Source: an uncultured Altererythrobacter sp.
GTDB taxonomy: Bacteria > Pseudomonadota > Alphaproteobacteria > Sphingomonadales > Sphingomonadaceae
Assembly: GCA_946886565.1 (NCBI GenBank)
Contig: CAMPIX010000005.1
Span: forward strand, 109,992 to 173,991
Length of the DNA stretch: 64,000 nt
Reading direction: 5' to 3'
Shown here: piece after piece, positions 44,250-53,009 of the stretch
Numbering within the stretch: the first letter of the stretch is position 1
Layout: the number at the start of each line of letters is the position of its first letter
Translations under genes and position numbers: made by a program
Notes under the pieces: model-generated
What the model saw: the letters and a program-made list of their open reading frames with translations, nothing else
What the model was told of the DNA's origin: nothing
Databases searched by the model: none

Positions 44250-44362
44250 GCTGCTTTCGGGCGCCCCTCGCGGTTCGCACCTGCTGTAGAGGACGCGCGG
44301 ATGCGGACAAGGGCAAAGCGCGGCTTTTGCCCGAGCCTTCTAGGCGCTAGGACCATATCGCC

Positions 44363-44956
44363 GTGCTGAACCTGCCGAACATACTCACCCTGTCGCGCGT
44401 CGTGACGATCCCGCTGCTGGTGTTCCTGCTGTGGTGGCCGGACTGGGCGTTCGGCTACCTGCTCGCCTTCCTGCTCTACTGCCTGATGGGCTTTACCGAC
44501 TATTTCGACGGTTATCTCGCGCGGTCCAGCGGCACGGTGTCGAAGCTCGGGGTGTTCCTCGATCCGATCGCCGACAAGATCATGGTCGCCGCAGTGATTC
44601 TGGTGTTGACCGCGCAGGGTTGGCTCCGCGGACCGGTCGCAGGCGATTTTCACGTTATCGCAGGTTTGATCATCCTCATGCGCGAGATTGCCGTCTCGGG
44701 CCTGCGCGAGTTCCTCGGTCCGCTGCAGGTCTCGGTGCCGGTGAGCAAGCTCGCCAAGTGGAAGACGGCGGCACAGATGGTCTCGCTCGGCGCGCTGATT
44801 CTCGCCGGGGCCTTGCCGGGCTGGATGGTCGCGGTGGGGGAGGCGAGCTTCAATGTCCCGCATCTGGTGGGCATTGTCACACTGTGGACTGCCGCTGTGC
44901 TGACGCTGGTGACCGGCTGGGACTATCTCCGGGTCGGGATCAGGCACATGGACTGA
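44363..44956 (+). CDS. pgsA: CDP-diacylglycerol--glycerol-3-phosphate 3-phosphatidyltransferase
   Basis: A 197-residue membrane enzyme making phosphatidylglycerol phosphate, the committed step to PG and cardiolipin. The CDP-alcohol signature is DYFDGYLARSSGTVSKLGVFLDPIADK. It starts MLNLPNILTLSRV, typical of the family. The start is GTG at 44363. It shares its CDP-diacylglycerol substrate with the pssA product. Confidence 0.95.
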   Translation: MLNLPNILTLSRVVTIPLLVFLLWWPDWAFGYLLAFLLYCLMGFTDYFDGYLARSSGTVSKLGVFLDPIADKIMVAAVILVLTAQGWLRGPVAGDFHVIAGLIILMREIAVSGLREFLGPLQVSVPVSKLAKWKTAAQMVSLGALILAGALPGWMVAVGEASFNVPHLVGIVTLWTAAVLTLVTGWDYLRVGIRHMD

Positions 44957-44997
44957 TCGGCGGCGGAACCGCCCGTAGCGCACGGCGCTTCTAACGC

Positions 44998-45744
44998 ATG
45001 GTCTCCGATCCGACGCTCGCGTTCGCCATCGCCGTTGTCTTTGCGCTGGTACATCTGATCGGGTTCAGGCTGACGGCGCTATCGGGAACCCCGCGCAGCA
45101 TCTGGCTGTCGCTCGCCGGCGGGGTCTCGGTCGCTTATGTATTCGTGCATCTTCTGCCGGAGCTGCCCGAATATCAGGAAGCGATCGGTGCCGCGGCCAA
45201 GAGCGGGGGCGGAGTCTTTGCGGCGCTCGAACGCCACGTCTATCTCATGGCCCTGGTGGGGCTCGCCACGTTCTACGGTCTGGAGCGATTCGTGTGCGGC
45301 GCGAAATCTCGCGCTGGCGCCACGCAGGCGGGCCGGCCGGCACCGGGGGTCTTCTGGATCCATCTGGCGTCCTTCGCGGTCTACAACTGCCTGATCGGTT
45401 ACTTGCTGGTGCACCGGGAAGAGGAAGGCGCCGGTTCGCTGCTGATGTACGCGATCGCGATGACCCTGCACTTCATCGTCAACGACCATGCGCTGCACGA
45501 ACGCCATGGCGCAATCTACGAACGCAGGGGGCGATGGGTGCTCGCCGCGGCGCCGCTGACCGGGCTCGGCGTCGGTCTCGTCACCACGCTTCATCCGGCA
45601 GCCGTCGGGGCGCTGTTCGCGATCCTCGGCGGCGGGGTCGTGCTGAATGTTCTCAAGGAGGAACTGCCCGAAAATCGCGAAAGCCGGTTCTGGGCGTTCG
45701 CGGCAGGAGCGGCGGTCTACAGCGCGCTGCTGCTGCTCGCGTAG
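44998..45744 (+). CDS. ZIP-like polytopic membrane protein, unassigned
   Basis: A 248-residue protein with about seven or eight helices. FVHLLPEL in the second helix and LHFIVNDHALHERHG in the fifth contain His and acidic residues placed as in ZIP metal transporters, and GGGVVLNVLKEELPE is near the end. I cannot assign it firmly to the ZIP family. If it is a transporter, a divalent metal is the likeliest substrate. It begins 41 bases after pgsA and may be co-transcribed. Confidence 0.7.
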   Translation: MVSDPTLAFAIAVVFALVHLIGFRLTALSGTPRSIWLSLAGGVSVAYVFVHLLPELPEYQEAIGAAAKSGGGVFAALERHVYLMALVGLATFYGLERFVCGAKSRAGATQAGRPAPGVFWIHLASFAVYNCLIGYLLVHREEEGAGSLLMYAIAMTLHFIVNDHALHERHGAIYERRGRWVLAAAPLTGLGVGLVTTLHPAAVGALFAILGGGVVLNVLKEELPENRESRFWAFAAGAAVYSALLLLA

Positions 45745-45798
45745 CCGGCTTGCGCCGGAACGTGTTCGACCGGCGGTTAGAATTTAGTTCCGCCGCTC

Positions 45799-45813
45799 TG
45801 CCCCATAGGGGCA
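45799..45813. terminator. Hairpin between convergent genes (ZIP-like and mipZ)
   Basis: TGCCCC (45799-45804) and GGGGCA (45808-45813) form a perfect 6-bp stem with a three-base loop. Outer bases TTCCGC and GCGGAA add to it. It lies in the gap between convergent genes and may end both transcripts. T-runs are weak. Confidence 0.4.
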
Positions 45814-45839
45814 TTTGGGAGCGGAAGCCCGGGTCGAGC

Positions 45840-46802
45840 CTAAATCGCGGCGGCTAGTGCCTCGCGGAAGGCGGCGCGGGCTCGCGCCGATGTGCGGACC
45901 TGCGGGACCGCCGCGACGCGTCGGCGCATCTGCGCGACCGGTTGGACGAACTCGCCGAGCAAGGCGGCGACTTCGGCCACGGTCCCGGCGCTCGCGCGGG
46001 CCGCGCCGGGTATCATCGCCAGATCGAGATGAGTCAGTCCGAACTGGAACAACTCGCGGAAGGCGACCCGTTCGGTCAGCCCCTGCACGATGCGGAAATC
46101 CTTCTGCTCGGCCAGCGTCGCGAGCGCTATGTCGATCCGGCCGATGTGCCGCCGCTCGCAATGGCGTACGCGATTCTTCGCAACGAGCCAGTCGATCGGC
46201 CGCAGACCCTGGCGCTCACGTTCGGTGCGCAGCGCCACGACGGTTTCGGCAAAGCCACCCGAGTGCCCGGCGCGTCCCGAGACGGGATCGACGTGGCCGA
46301 GCACGGGAAGATCGACGAACGAAGCGTTGATCGGCGTTACCAGCGTGTCCGCCATCCCCACTGCGCGGCGAAAGATGCGGCAATCGGTCCCCGGCGCATC
46401 GAGCACGATGTAGTCGGCGCGCGCGTCTAGGCGGCGCAGTTCCTGGGCCAGTTGCGCCGCGCAGGGCCGGTGCAGCACGGCGTGGGCCGGCATCGGCAAA
46501 GCTACGCCGAGAATCTTCGCGGTACCCTCGCGGAACGAAAGCCCGCGTTCGAGTGTCGCCTGGCGGCCGTCCAGATCGACCGCCACCACCCGGTGGCCGG
46601 CGTGCGCCAGTGCGACGGCGCAGTGGAAGGCCAGCGTCGATTTGCCGACGCCGCCCTTTTCGTTGGCGAAAGTGATGATGTGGCCGGTAGCGGGCGGGTG
46701 CGCCGCGATATCGCCTACTACGACCTCGGGGTGCTCACCGTCGGTCCAGCGACGGCCGTGCAGCACGCCCTCGGATCGCCGATCTTCGATTTCTTTCCAC
46801 AC
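45840..46802 (-). CDS. mipZ: Division-plane positioning ATPase MipZ (ParA family)
   Basis: A 320-residue ParA/MinD-type ATPase. The deviant Walker A NEKGGVGKST (near 48-57) follows GHIITFA. VDLDGRQATLERGL and IVLDAPGTDCRIFRRAV are the A' and switch regions, and the C-terminal half with FRIVQGLTERVAFRELFQFGL matches MipZ. It forms a gradient from ParB at the origin and blocks FtsZ assembly away from midcell. The N-terminal 36 residues before GHIIT are unconserved. It lies apart from parAB. Confidence 0.88.
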   Translation of the reverse strand: MWKEIEDRRSEGVLHGRRWTDGEHPEVVVGDIAAHPPATGHIITFANEKGGVGKSTLAFHCAVALAHAGHRVVAVDLDGRQATLERGLSFREGTAKILGVALPMPAHAVLHRPCAAQLAQELRRLDARADYIVLDAPGTDCRIFRRAVGMADTLVTPINASFVDLPVLGHVDPVSGRAGHSGGFAETVVALRTERERQGLRPIDWLVAKNRVRHCERRHIGRIDIALATLAEQKDFRIVQGLTERVAFRELFQFGLTHLDLAMIPGAARASAGTVAEVAALLGEFVQPVAQMRRRVAAVPQVRTSARARAAFREALAAAI

Positions 46803-46837
46803 TGCGCGGCTTCCCCCCGGATGTTGCCCCGAATCGG

Positions 46838-46846
46838 TTATCCACA
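46838..46846 (+). promoter_or_regulatory. Consensus DnaA box upstream of mipZ
   Basis: TTATCCACA is the exact DnaA 9-mer, 36 bases upstream of the mipZ start codon. Coupling of MipZ expression to DnaA would make sense in the cell cycle, but this is only inferred from a short motif. Confidence 0.4.
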
Positions 46847-46919
46847 GCTTTTAGCACGAAACCGTCAACAGTCTCTTGCTGCGCCGGAAATGTCGCGAGC
46901 GCTGGGATTCGCCGCCGGA

Positions 46920-47816
46920 TCAGCCTGCGCGCAGTTCGTCGGCCAGCAGTTCGAAATCGCTCGCGCGGGGAGAATTCTTGCGCCAGATCAACGCGATTTC
47001 GCGGCTTGCGGCGGGCGATTTGAGCGGACGCGCGACGACTTCGGTTTCGTGAAGGATGCCCGCGTCGATCGCCATTTTCGGCAGCATGGTGAGGCCGAGG
47101 TCGTTGTCGACCATCTGGACCAGCGTATGCAGGCTGGTGCCGATCATCGTCGCCGAGGCGCGCAATTCGGGCCGGTTGCACGCCGCGAGTGCGTGCTCCT
47201 TCAAACAGTGCCCGTCCTCGAGCAGCAACAGGCGGCCCTCGTCGATCATCGACGGCGGCACCGCCGCAGGCGGATCGCGCGGATCGTCCTTCGGGAAGGC
47301 GACGTAGAGCCGATCGTCGGAGATATGCGCCTTGTCGACCTCGCCGGTTGCGAAGGGCAGGGCAAGCAGCACGCAATCGACCCGCCCGTGATGCAGGCTT
47401 TCCACCGCGTCGTGGCTGGTTTCCTCGCGCAGAAACAACTTGAGATCGGGCCGTTCCTTGCGCAGCCGCGGCAGGATGCGCGGCAGCAGGAACGGCGCGA
47501 TCGTCGGGATCACGCTCATCCGCAGCGTGCCCGAGAGCGGCTTGCCGCTCGCGCGCACGAGGTCCGAAAGCTCCTCGGCCTCGCGCAGCAGCCGGTGCGC
47601 CTTCTCCACCACCTGCTCGCCGAGCGTGGTGAAGCGCACCACGCGGCGGCTGCGCTCGACCAGCGTCACGCCGAGCAGCGATTCGAGCTCGCGGATACCG
47701 GCCGACAGCGTCGACTGCGAAACGAAGCTTGCCTCGGCCGCGCGGCCGAAATGGCCGTGCTCGTGGAGCGCGACCAGATATTGCAACTGCTTGATCGTGG
47801 GCAGGTAGGTGCTCAC
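46920..47816 (-). CDS. oxyR: Hydrogen peroxide sensor regulator OxyR
   Basis: A 298-residue LysR-type regulator. The N-terminal helix-turn-helix (FGRAAEASFVSQSTLSAGI) is typical. Cys204 and Cys213 in LEDGHCLKEHALAAC lie at the positions and nine-residue spacing of the redox cysteines of E. coli OxyR (199 and 208), so it very likely senses peroxide. It starts with GTG at 47816. The GGAGGA that serves as its ribosome binding site is part of the family B repeat just upstream. No catalase or peroxidase gene is adjacent. Confidence 0.93.
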   Translation of the reverse strand: MSTYLPTIKQLQYLVALHEHGHFGRAAEASFVSQSTLSAGIRELESLLGVTLVERSRRVVRFTTLGEQVVEKAHRLLREAEELSDLVRASGKPLSGTLRMSVIPTIAPFLLPRILPRLRKERPDLKLFLREETSHDAVESLHHGRVDCVLLALPFATGEVDKAHISDDRLYVAFPKDDPRDPPAAVPPSMIDEGRLLLLEDGHCLKEHALAACNRPELRASATMIGTSLHTLVQMVDNDLGLTMLPKMAIDAGILHETEVVARPLKSPAASREIALIWRKNSPRASDFELLADELRAG

Positions 47817-47820
47817 TAAA

Positions 47821-47969
47821 TCCTCCCCGGAACGGGGAGGGGGACCGCGACGCCGCAGGCGCCGGGGTGGAGGGGCACAGGCCCCGTTTCGAGACGATTG
47901 TCGTTCGGAGTGACGGAGGGTGCCCCTCCACCATGCTTCGCATGGTCCCCCTCCCCGTGCCGGGGAGGA
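47821..47969. repeat. Dispersed palindromic repeat, family B (copy 2), at the oxyR start
   Basis: TCCTCCCCGGAACGGGGAGG at 47821-47840 faces its near inverse, ending CCGGGGAGGA at 47969. About 149 bases fill the whole gap between RNase D and OxyR on the minus strand. On that strand the first arm reads GGGGAGGA four bases before the oxyR GTG and provides its Shine-Dalgarno. The same family occurs at 5359-5495. Confidence 0.85.
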
Positions 47970-47985
47970 TCGAAATGCGCCATGC

Positions 47986-49188
47986 TCACTCCGCCGCCTG
48001 CGTGTCGGCCATGTCGGCGTGGACGTCGTCGATATGCGTCATCGTCAGCTTGCCGCGCTTGACCGCGAAGGCGAGCTTGCCTTCGACCAGTTCGAGCGCG
48101 TCGCGACCGAAAACCTCGTAGCGCCAGCCCTGCAGCACCGGCAGCTTGCGCACGCCCGCAGCGAGCGCCTCCATCTCGTCCGAGCGGGTGAGCAACCGCG
48201 CGGCGACGTCGATCTCTCGGGTGCGGATCTTGAGCAGCAGCTTGAGCAGGTCGGCGACGAGCGCGCCCTCCTTGCCCAGCGGCGCACCACGCTTGGGCTT
48301 ATCGGGCATTTCCTCGGCGGGCAGCGGCTCGGCCTTCTCGATCGCCTTCATCAGCCGCTTGCCGATATCGTTGTCGCGCCATGCGTTGGAAAGACCGCGC
48401 ACTTTGGTGAGATCGGCCTGCTGCCTGGGCGGATGGCTGGCGATGTCGGCCAGCGTCTCGTCCCGCATGATGCGGCCGCGCGGTATGTTCTTGTGCTGCG
48501 CCTCGCCCTCGCGCCAGGCGGCGAGCGCCTTCATCCGGCCAAGCACTGCAGGATTGCGCCCCGCCTGACGGATGCGGCGCCAGGCGTCGCCCGCGTCGTT
48601 GCGGTAGTTGGCCGGATCGGCGAGCTTCTCCATCTCGGCGTCGAGCCATTCGCCGCGGCCGGTCTTCATCAGCTTCTTGAGAATCTTCGGGAAGATCCTG
48701 GACAGATGCGTAACGTCGCCGATCGCGTATTCGATCTGCCGCGCGGTCAGCGGGCGGCGGCTCCAGTCGGTGAAGCGCGCGCCTTTATCGACCGTTATCC
48801 CGAGCCAGGCCTCGACCAGGTTGGCGTAGCCGATCTGCTCGGACTGGCTCACCGCCATCATCGCGATCTGCGTGTCGAAGATCGGGTGCGGGGTCTTGCC
48901 GGTAAAGTTGTAGACGATCTCGACATCCTGCCCACCCGCGTGGAAGACCTTGAGGACTTCCTCGTTGTCGCACATCAGGTCCCACAGCGGGGCGAGGTCG
49001 ATCCCCTCGGCCAGCGGATCGATCGCCGCGGCCTCTTCCTCGTTGGCGATCTGCACCAGGCACAGTTCGGGCCAATAGGTGTTCTCGCGCATGAATTCGG
49101 TATCGACGGTGACGAAGTCGGACTTCGCGAGGCGCTCGCACAGCGCGGCGAGCTCGTCGGTGGTGGTAATCAGTTCGTGTATCTTCAT
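47986..49188 (-). CDS. rnd: Ribonuclease D
   Basis: A 400-residue 3'-5' exoribonuclease for tRNA maturation. DEDD catalytic residues appear in FVTVDTEFMRE (Asp29, Glu31), FHAGGQDVEIVYN, and AIGDVTHLSRIF (third and fourth acidic blocks). The HRDC-like C-terminal part follows (AAWREGEAQHKNIPRGRI). It may be co-transcribed with oxyR across the repeat. It is divergent from aspS. Confidence 0.95.
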   Translation of the reverse strand: MKIHELITTTDELAALCERLAKSDFVTVDTEFMRENTYWPELCLVQIANEEEAAAIDPLAEGIDLAPLWDLMCDNEEVLKVFHAGGQDVEIVYNFTGKTPHPIFDTQIAMMAVSQSEQIGYANLVEAWLGITVDKGARFTDWSRRPLTARQIEYAIGDVTHLSRIFPKILKKLMKTGRGEWLDAEMEKLADPANYRNDAGDAWRRIRQAGRNPAVLGRMKALAAWREGEAQHKNIPRGRIMRDETLADIASHPPRQQADLTKVRGLSNAWRDNDIGKRLMKAIEKAEPLPAEEMPDKPKRGAPLGKEGALVADLLKLLLKIRTREIDVAARLLTRSDEMEALAAGVRKLPVLQGWRYEVFGRDALELVEGKLAFAVKRGKLTMTHIDDVHADMADTQAAE

Positions 49189-49240
49189 GTGTCTTTTCTG
49201 TCGTCGGGCGGAGTACCGCCGCTCGGACGCGCCCGGCGCC

Positions 49241-49269
49241 TTGACAAAGCCCCGCGCTTGCCCTGTTAG
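49241..49269 (+). promoter_or_regulatory. Candidate promoter for aspS
   Basis: A perfect TTGACA (49241-49246) is 17 bases from TGTTAG (49264-49269), a weak -10. It lies 75 bases upstream of the aspS ATG in the gap shared with the divergent rnd gene. Confidence 0.4.
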
Positions 49270-49343
49270 CGCGCGCGATTTCTGCTAGAGCCTGCGCGCG
49301 CTGCGCCCCTAGCGTTATAGCCTGCAAATTGGAAAGTTTTTAG

Positions 49344-51170
49344 ATGCACGCCTATCGTACCCACAACTGCGCACAGTTGGCGAAGGCCGACGTCGGCGAA
49401 ACCGTTCGCCTCTCGGGCTGGGTGCACAACAAGCGCGACCATGGCGGGGTGCTGTTCGTCGATCTGCGCGACCACTACGGGATCACCCAGGTCGTCGCCG
49501 ACAGCGACAGTGCGGCGCTGCCGGTGCTCGAGAAGCTCAAGCTGGAATCGGTCGTCACCATCGACGGCACGGTGAAGGCGCGCGCCGACGCGGCGGTGAA
49601 TCCGAACCTGCCGACCGGCGAGATCGAGGTGTTCGCGCGCGAAGTCACCGTGCAGAGCCGCTCCGAGGAACTGCCGCTGATCGTCAATTCGGCGGAGGAT
49701 TATCCGGAGGAAACGCGTCTCAAGTACCGCTTCGTCGATCTGCGGCGCGAGCGCGTGCACAAGAACATCATGCTGCGCAGTCAGGTGATCACCTCGATCC
49801 GCCGCCGCATGACCGATCAGGGCTTCACCGAATTCCAGACCCCGATCCTCGGCGCCTCGAGCCCCGAGGGCGCACGCGATTACCTCGTGCCCAGCCGCCT
49901 GCATCCCGGCCGCTTCTACGCGCTCCCGCAGGCGCCGCAGATGTTCAAGCAGCTGCTGATGGTCGCCGGGTTCGACCGCTACTTCCAGATCGCGCCGTGC
50001 TTCCGCGACGAGGACTTGCGCGCCGACCGAAGCCCCGAATTCTACCAGCTCGACTTCGAGATGAGCTTCGTCACCCAGGAAGACGTGTTCCAGGCAATCG
50101 AGCCGGTGCTCGCAGGCGTGTTCGAGGAGTTCGCGAACGGGAAGAGCGTGACCCCGGCGGGCGAATTCCCGCGCATTCCCTATGCAGAGGCGATGCTCAG
50201 GTACGGCACCGACAAGCCCGACTTGCGCAATCCGCTGATCGTTTCGGACGTCACCGATCATTTCACGACGTCGGGCTTCGGCCTGTTCGAGAAGATCGTC
50301 GGCGGTGGCGGGCGCGTGCGCGTGATCCCCGCTCCGAACACGCACGAGAAGAGCCGCAAGTTCTTCGACGAGATGAACGACTGGGCGCGCCGCGAAGGCT
50401 TCGCCGGCCTCGGCTACGTCACCCGCAAGGGCGGGGAATTCGGCGGCCCGATCGCCAAGAACCACGGCGCCGAGGGCATGGAGAAGCTCTACGCCGAGCT
50501 CGGGCTGGGCGAGAACGACGGCCTGTTCTTCGCCGCGGGCAAGGAAAAGGACGCCGCGCGCCTCGCCGGCGCCGCGCGCACCCGCGTGGGCGAGGAGCTG
50601 GGGCTGATCGAGGAAGGCTGCTTCAAGTTCTGCTGGATCGTCGACTTCCCGATGTTCGAGTACGACGAGGACGCGAAGAAGGTCGACTTCAGCCACAACC
50701 CCTTCTCGATGCCGCAGGGCGAGATGGAGGCGCTGGAGAGCCAGGATCCGCTCGAGATCAAGGCATGGCAGTACGACATCGTCTGCAACGGCTACGAATT
50801 GAGCTCGGGTGCAATCCGGAACCACAAGCCCGAGATCATGTACAAGGCGTTCGAGATCGCCGGTTATTCGAAGGCCGACGTCGATGCGAACTTCTCGGGC
50901 ATGATCGAGGCGTTCAAGCTCGGCGCCCCGCCGCACGGCGGCTCGGCCCCGGGAATCGACCGCATCGTCATGCTGCTGGCCGACGAGCCCAACATCCGCG
51001 AGGTCATCGCCTTCCCATTGAACCAGCGGGCGCAGGATTTGATGATGGGCGCGCCGTCGCTCGTCAGCCTGCGCCAGTTGCGCGACGTGCATGTGCGCCT
51101 GGCCGAGCCGCCGAAAGGGCCGGACGCCGAGCAGGTCAACGTCGACAAGGCGGTCGCGCGCGACAGCTAG
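49344..51170 (+). CDS. aspS: Aspartyl-tRNA synthetase
   Basis: A 608-residue class IIb synthetase. The N-terminal OB anticodon domain ([23 protein letters not shown]), motif 2 ([24 protein letters not shown]) and motif 3 ([21 protein letters not shown]) are intact, with the bacterial GAD insertion between. It charges tRNA-Asp, and in many alphaproteobacteria also tRNA-Asn. Whether this enzyme discriminates cannot be told here. The ATG at 49344 is supported by family length. Confidence 0.97.
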   Translation: MHAYRTHNCAQLAKADVGETVRLSGWVHNKRDHGGVLFVDLRDHYGITQVVADSDSAALPVLEKLKLESVVTIDGTVKARADAAVNPNLPTGEIEVFAREVTVQSRSEELPLIVNSAEDYPEETRLKYRFVDLRRERVHKNIMLRSQVITSIRRRMTDQGFTEFQTPILGASSPEGARDYLVPSRLHPGRFYALPQAPQMFKQLLMVAGFDRYFQIAPCFRDEDLRADRSPEFYQLDFEMSFVTQEDVFQAIEPVLAGVFEEFANGKSVTPAGEFPRIPYAEAMLRYGTDKPDLRNPLIVSDVTDHFTTSGFGLFEKIVGGGGRVRVIPAPNTHEKSRKFFDEMNDWARREGFAGLGYVTRKGGEFGGPIAKNHGAEGMEKLYAELGLGENDGLFFAAGKEKDAARLAGAARTRVGEELGLIEEGCFKFCWIVDFPMFEYDEDAKKVDFSHNPFSMPQGEMEALESQDPLEIKAWQYDIVCNGYELSSGAIRNHKPEIMYKAFEIAGYSKADVDANFSGMIEAFKLGAPPHGGSAPGIDRIVMLLADEPNIREVIAFPLNQRAQDLMMGAPSLVSLRQLRDVHVRLAEPPKGPDAEQVNVDKAVARDS

Positions 51171-51252
51171 GCCTCGGCTCCACCCCGATTGACGACGGGT
51201 TGCGGGCGGCGTAAATTTCCGCCGCCGACTGGATCGGTTTCACGAAGGTGCG

Positions 51253-51858
51253 ATGCCGGTGAGCAGCACTGACCAGCGCCGCGGGGCAGAGAGCCGCCGC
51301 AGGCTCGTCCGTACCGTTGTCGCGGCGATTGCCGCAGCGGGTTTGGCCACCTCGGCGCAGGCGCAGTTCGGCGGCCTCTTCGGCGGCGGGAAGAAGGCGG
51401 AAGAAGCCACCAGCGAAGGCTGCCCGAAGGGCAAGTCGCGCAGCGAGGGCTCGCGGATCGTGGGCGGATTGCTCGGGTCGCTCGCGGGCGGCGCAGCCAG
51501 CCGGGCGGGCGGGGTGTTCAACTTCGTGCCCATCGCGGGGCTGACCGACCAGTTGACCGCCGCCATCGCGTGCAAGCTCGATCCCGAGGAGCAGAAGCAG
51601 GCCGCGCAGGCGACGCTCGACGCCACGCGCGCCGAAGGTGACGGCGCCGACGTTGCGATCGGGTCCACCGCATCGTGGACATCGGCCACGCGCGAGGACG
51701 TTTCGGGCAGTTCCACCGTCATCGCTCGAAACGACGAGAGCGACGGATTACAGTGCATCACCGTGTCCGACGTGGTTATCGTGAAGGGCGAGGAGACCAA
51801 GGCCGACAAGCGCATGTGCCGCAGGCCCCCGGCGGCGCGTTACGCGCTCGCGGCATGA
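51253..51858 (+). CDS. Secreted protein with a glycine-zipper segment
   Basis: A 201-residue protein with a cleavable signal (AAGLATSAQAQ). A Gly-rich start (FGGLFGGGKK) is followed by a hydrophobic glycine zipper (VGGLLGSLAGGAASRAGG, about 76-95). After Gln/Ala-rich helix residues comes a folded C-terminal part with Cys residues (GLQCITVSDVVIVKG, RMC). Related proteins are secreted or outer membrane-associated 17 kDa antigen-like proteins with no known function. The next gene starts at its stop (ATGA) and encodes another secreted protein, so they probably act together. Confidence 0.75.
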   Translation: MPVSSTDQRRGAESRRRLVRTVVAAIAAAGLATSAQAQFGGLFGGGKKAEEATSEGCPKGKSRSEGSRIVGGLLGSLAGGAASRAGGVFNFVPIAGLTDQLTAAIACKLDPEEQKQAAQATLDATRAEGDGADVAIGSTASWTSATREDVSGSSTVIARNDESDGLQCITVSDVVIVKGEETKADKRMCRRPPAARYALAA

Positions 51859-52556
51859 ACTGGGCGCGGGCGCTGCTGTGCGCCGCGGCCGCGCTCGCCG
51901 TGCTGGTCGGTGCGACCGATCCCGACAACCCGACTTGCCCGCTCGAGCCCGATTGGGGGCCGTCGGCCCCGATGACGCTGACGCCGGCGGATCGCAACGG
52001 GATGCGCGTCCTGCTCGCCGAGGGCGTGATCGATGCCTCTCTGCCGAGCCGGCTGCAGGACGCCATCGAAGCGGACGATACGATCGGCGAGATATGGATC
52101 CGTTCGAGCGGCGGCGATGCCGTAGCCGGGAACGAAGCGGGCAAGGTGATCCGCTCGTTCCCGGGAATGCTCACCCGCATCCCGGCCGGCTGGACGTGCT
52201 TTTCGGCGTGCAACTTCGTCTTCATGGGCGGAGACCGGCGCGTGGTCGAACCAGACGGTGTGTTCATGGTGCACATGTTCACTTACACGAATCAGCGCGA
52301 CATGATCCGCAGTTCGGTGAAGGAGGGGACTGCGGAAACCGTACGCCTGATCGCCGACATCGAGCAGTCGAGCGCGATGCTGGCGAGCGACGACAACGAT
52401 TTCCTGATCCGTATGGGCATCAGCCGCAAGCTGCTGACCGAAGTGATGTACAAGCAGCAAGCGGTCAAGACGGACGAGAACCCCAGCACCCGCTATTGCC
52501 TGAGCCAGGAAGAAGTGCGCCGTTACAACGTGATGCCGGAGGAGCGGGCGGGCTGA
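51855..52556 (+). CDS. Secreted ClpP/crotonase-fold protein
   Basis: A 233-residue exported protein (signal through GATDPDNP). It has a ClpP-like core: IGEIWIRSSGGDAVAGNEAGKVIR (oxyanion loop), TCFSACNFVFMGG (Ser in the nucleophile elbow) and VFMVHMF (His). This resembles periplasmic ClpP-family domains found in alphaproteobacteria. Whether it is a protease is not shown. It overlaps the upstream secreted protein gene by four bases, suggesting a functional pair. Confidence 0.75.
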   Translation: MNWARALLCAAAALAVLVGATDPDNPTCPLEPDWGPSAPMTLTPADRNGMRVLLAEGVIDASLPSRLQDAIEADDTIGEIWIRSSGGDAVAGNEAGKVIRSFPGMLTRIPAGWTCFSACNFVFMGGDRRVVEPDGVFMVHMFTYTNQRDMIRSSVKEGTAETVRLIADIEQSSAMLASDDNDFLIRMGISRKLLTEVMYKQQAVKTDENPSTRYCLSQEEVRRYNVMPEERAG

Positions 52557-52654
52557 TCGTGCGCCGCCGCGGCAAATTCGAGGCCCTTGCGCTAATCCGC
52601 GCCGTTCATTAGGGCGAAAGCCAATTCCTAACCCCAGCACATAGAGGGCATAAT

Positions 52655-52891
52655 ATGAGCGATACCGCCGAGCGCGTGCAGAAGATCGTCGTCGAGCATC
52701 TGGGCGTCGAGGCCGACAAGGTCACCCAGGATGCGAGCTTCATCGACGACTTGGGCGCCGACAGCCTCGACATCGTCGAACTGGTGATGGCTTTCGAGGA
52801 AGAGTTCGGCGTCGAAATTCCCGACGACGCGGCCGAGAAGATCACCACCGTCGGCGACGCGACGAAGTACATCGAAGAGCACAAGGGCTGA
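52655..52891 (+). CDS. acpP: Acyl carrier protein
   Basis: A 78-residue ACP. The phosphopantetheine Ser is in [12 protein letters not shown]. It is acidic and of normal length, starting [15 protein letters not shown]. It carries acyl chains for fatty acid synthesis and is followed by fabF. A GAGGG stretch is just before the ATG. Confidence 0.98.
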   Translation: MSDTAERVQKIVVEHLGVEADKVTQDASFIDDLGADSLDIVELVMAFEEEFGVEIPDDAAEKITTVGDATKYIEEHKG

Positions 52892-52959
52892 TCCGCCCCC
52901 TTGCCGCGCATCCCGCTTGGGGCGCGGCGGGCTCGACCCTCGCCTGAGCGAGGGCAAGG

Positions 52960-52997
52960 CAGGCTCAGCCCGAAAGGGGTTGGGCCTGTTCTTTTTC
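52960..52997 (+). terminator. Terminator/attenuator between acpP and fabF
   Basis: CAGGCTCAGCCC (52960-52971) pairs with GGGTTGGGCCTG (52977-52988), with two G-T pairs, around GAAAG. A T-rich tail (TTCTTTTTC) follows. It is a good rho-independent terminator that would limit read-through from highly expressed acpP into fabF. The AGGAG for fabF comes right after. Confidence 0.75.
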
Positions 52998-53009
52998 TAG
53001 GAGAATTGC

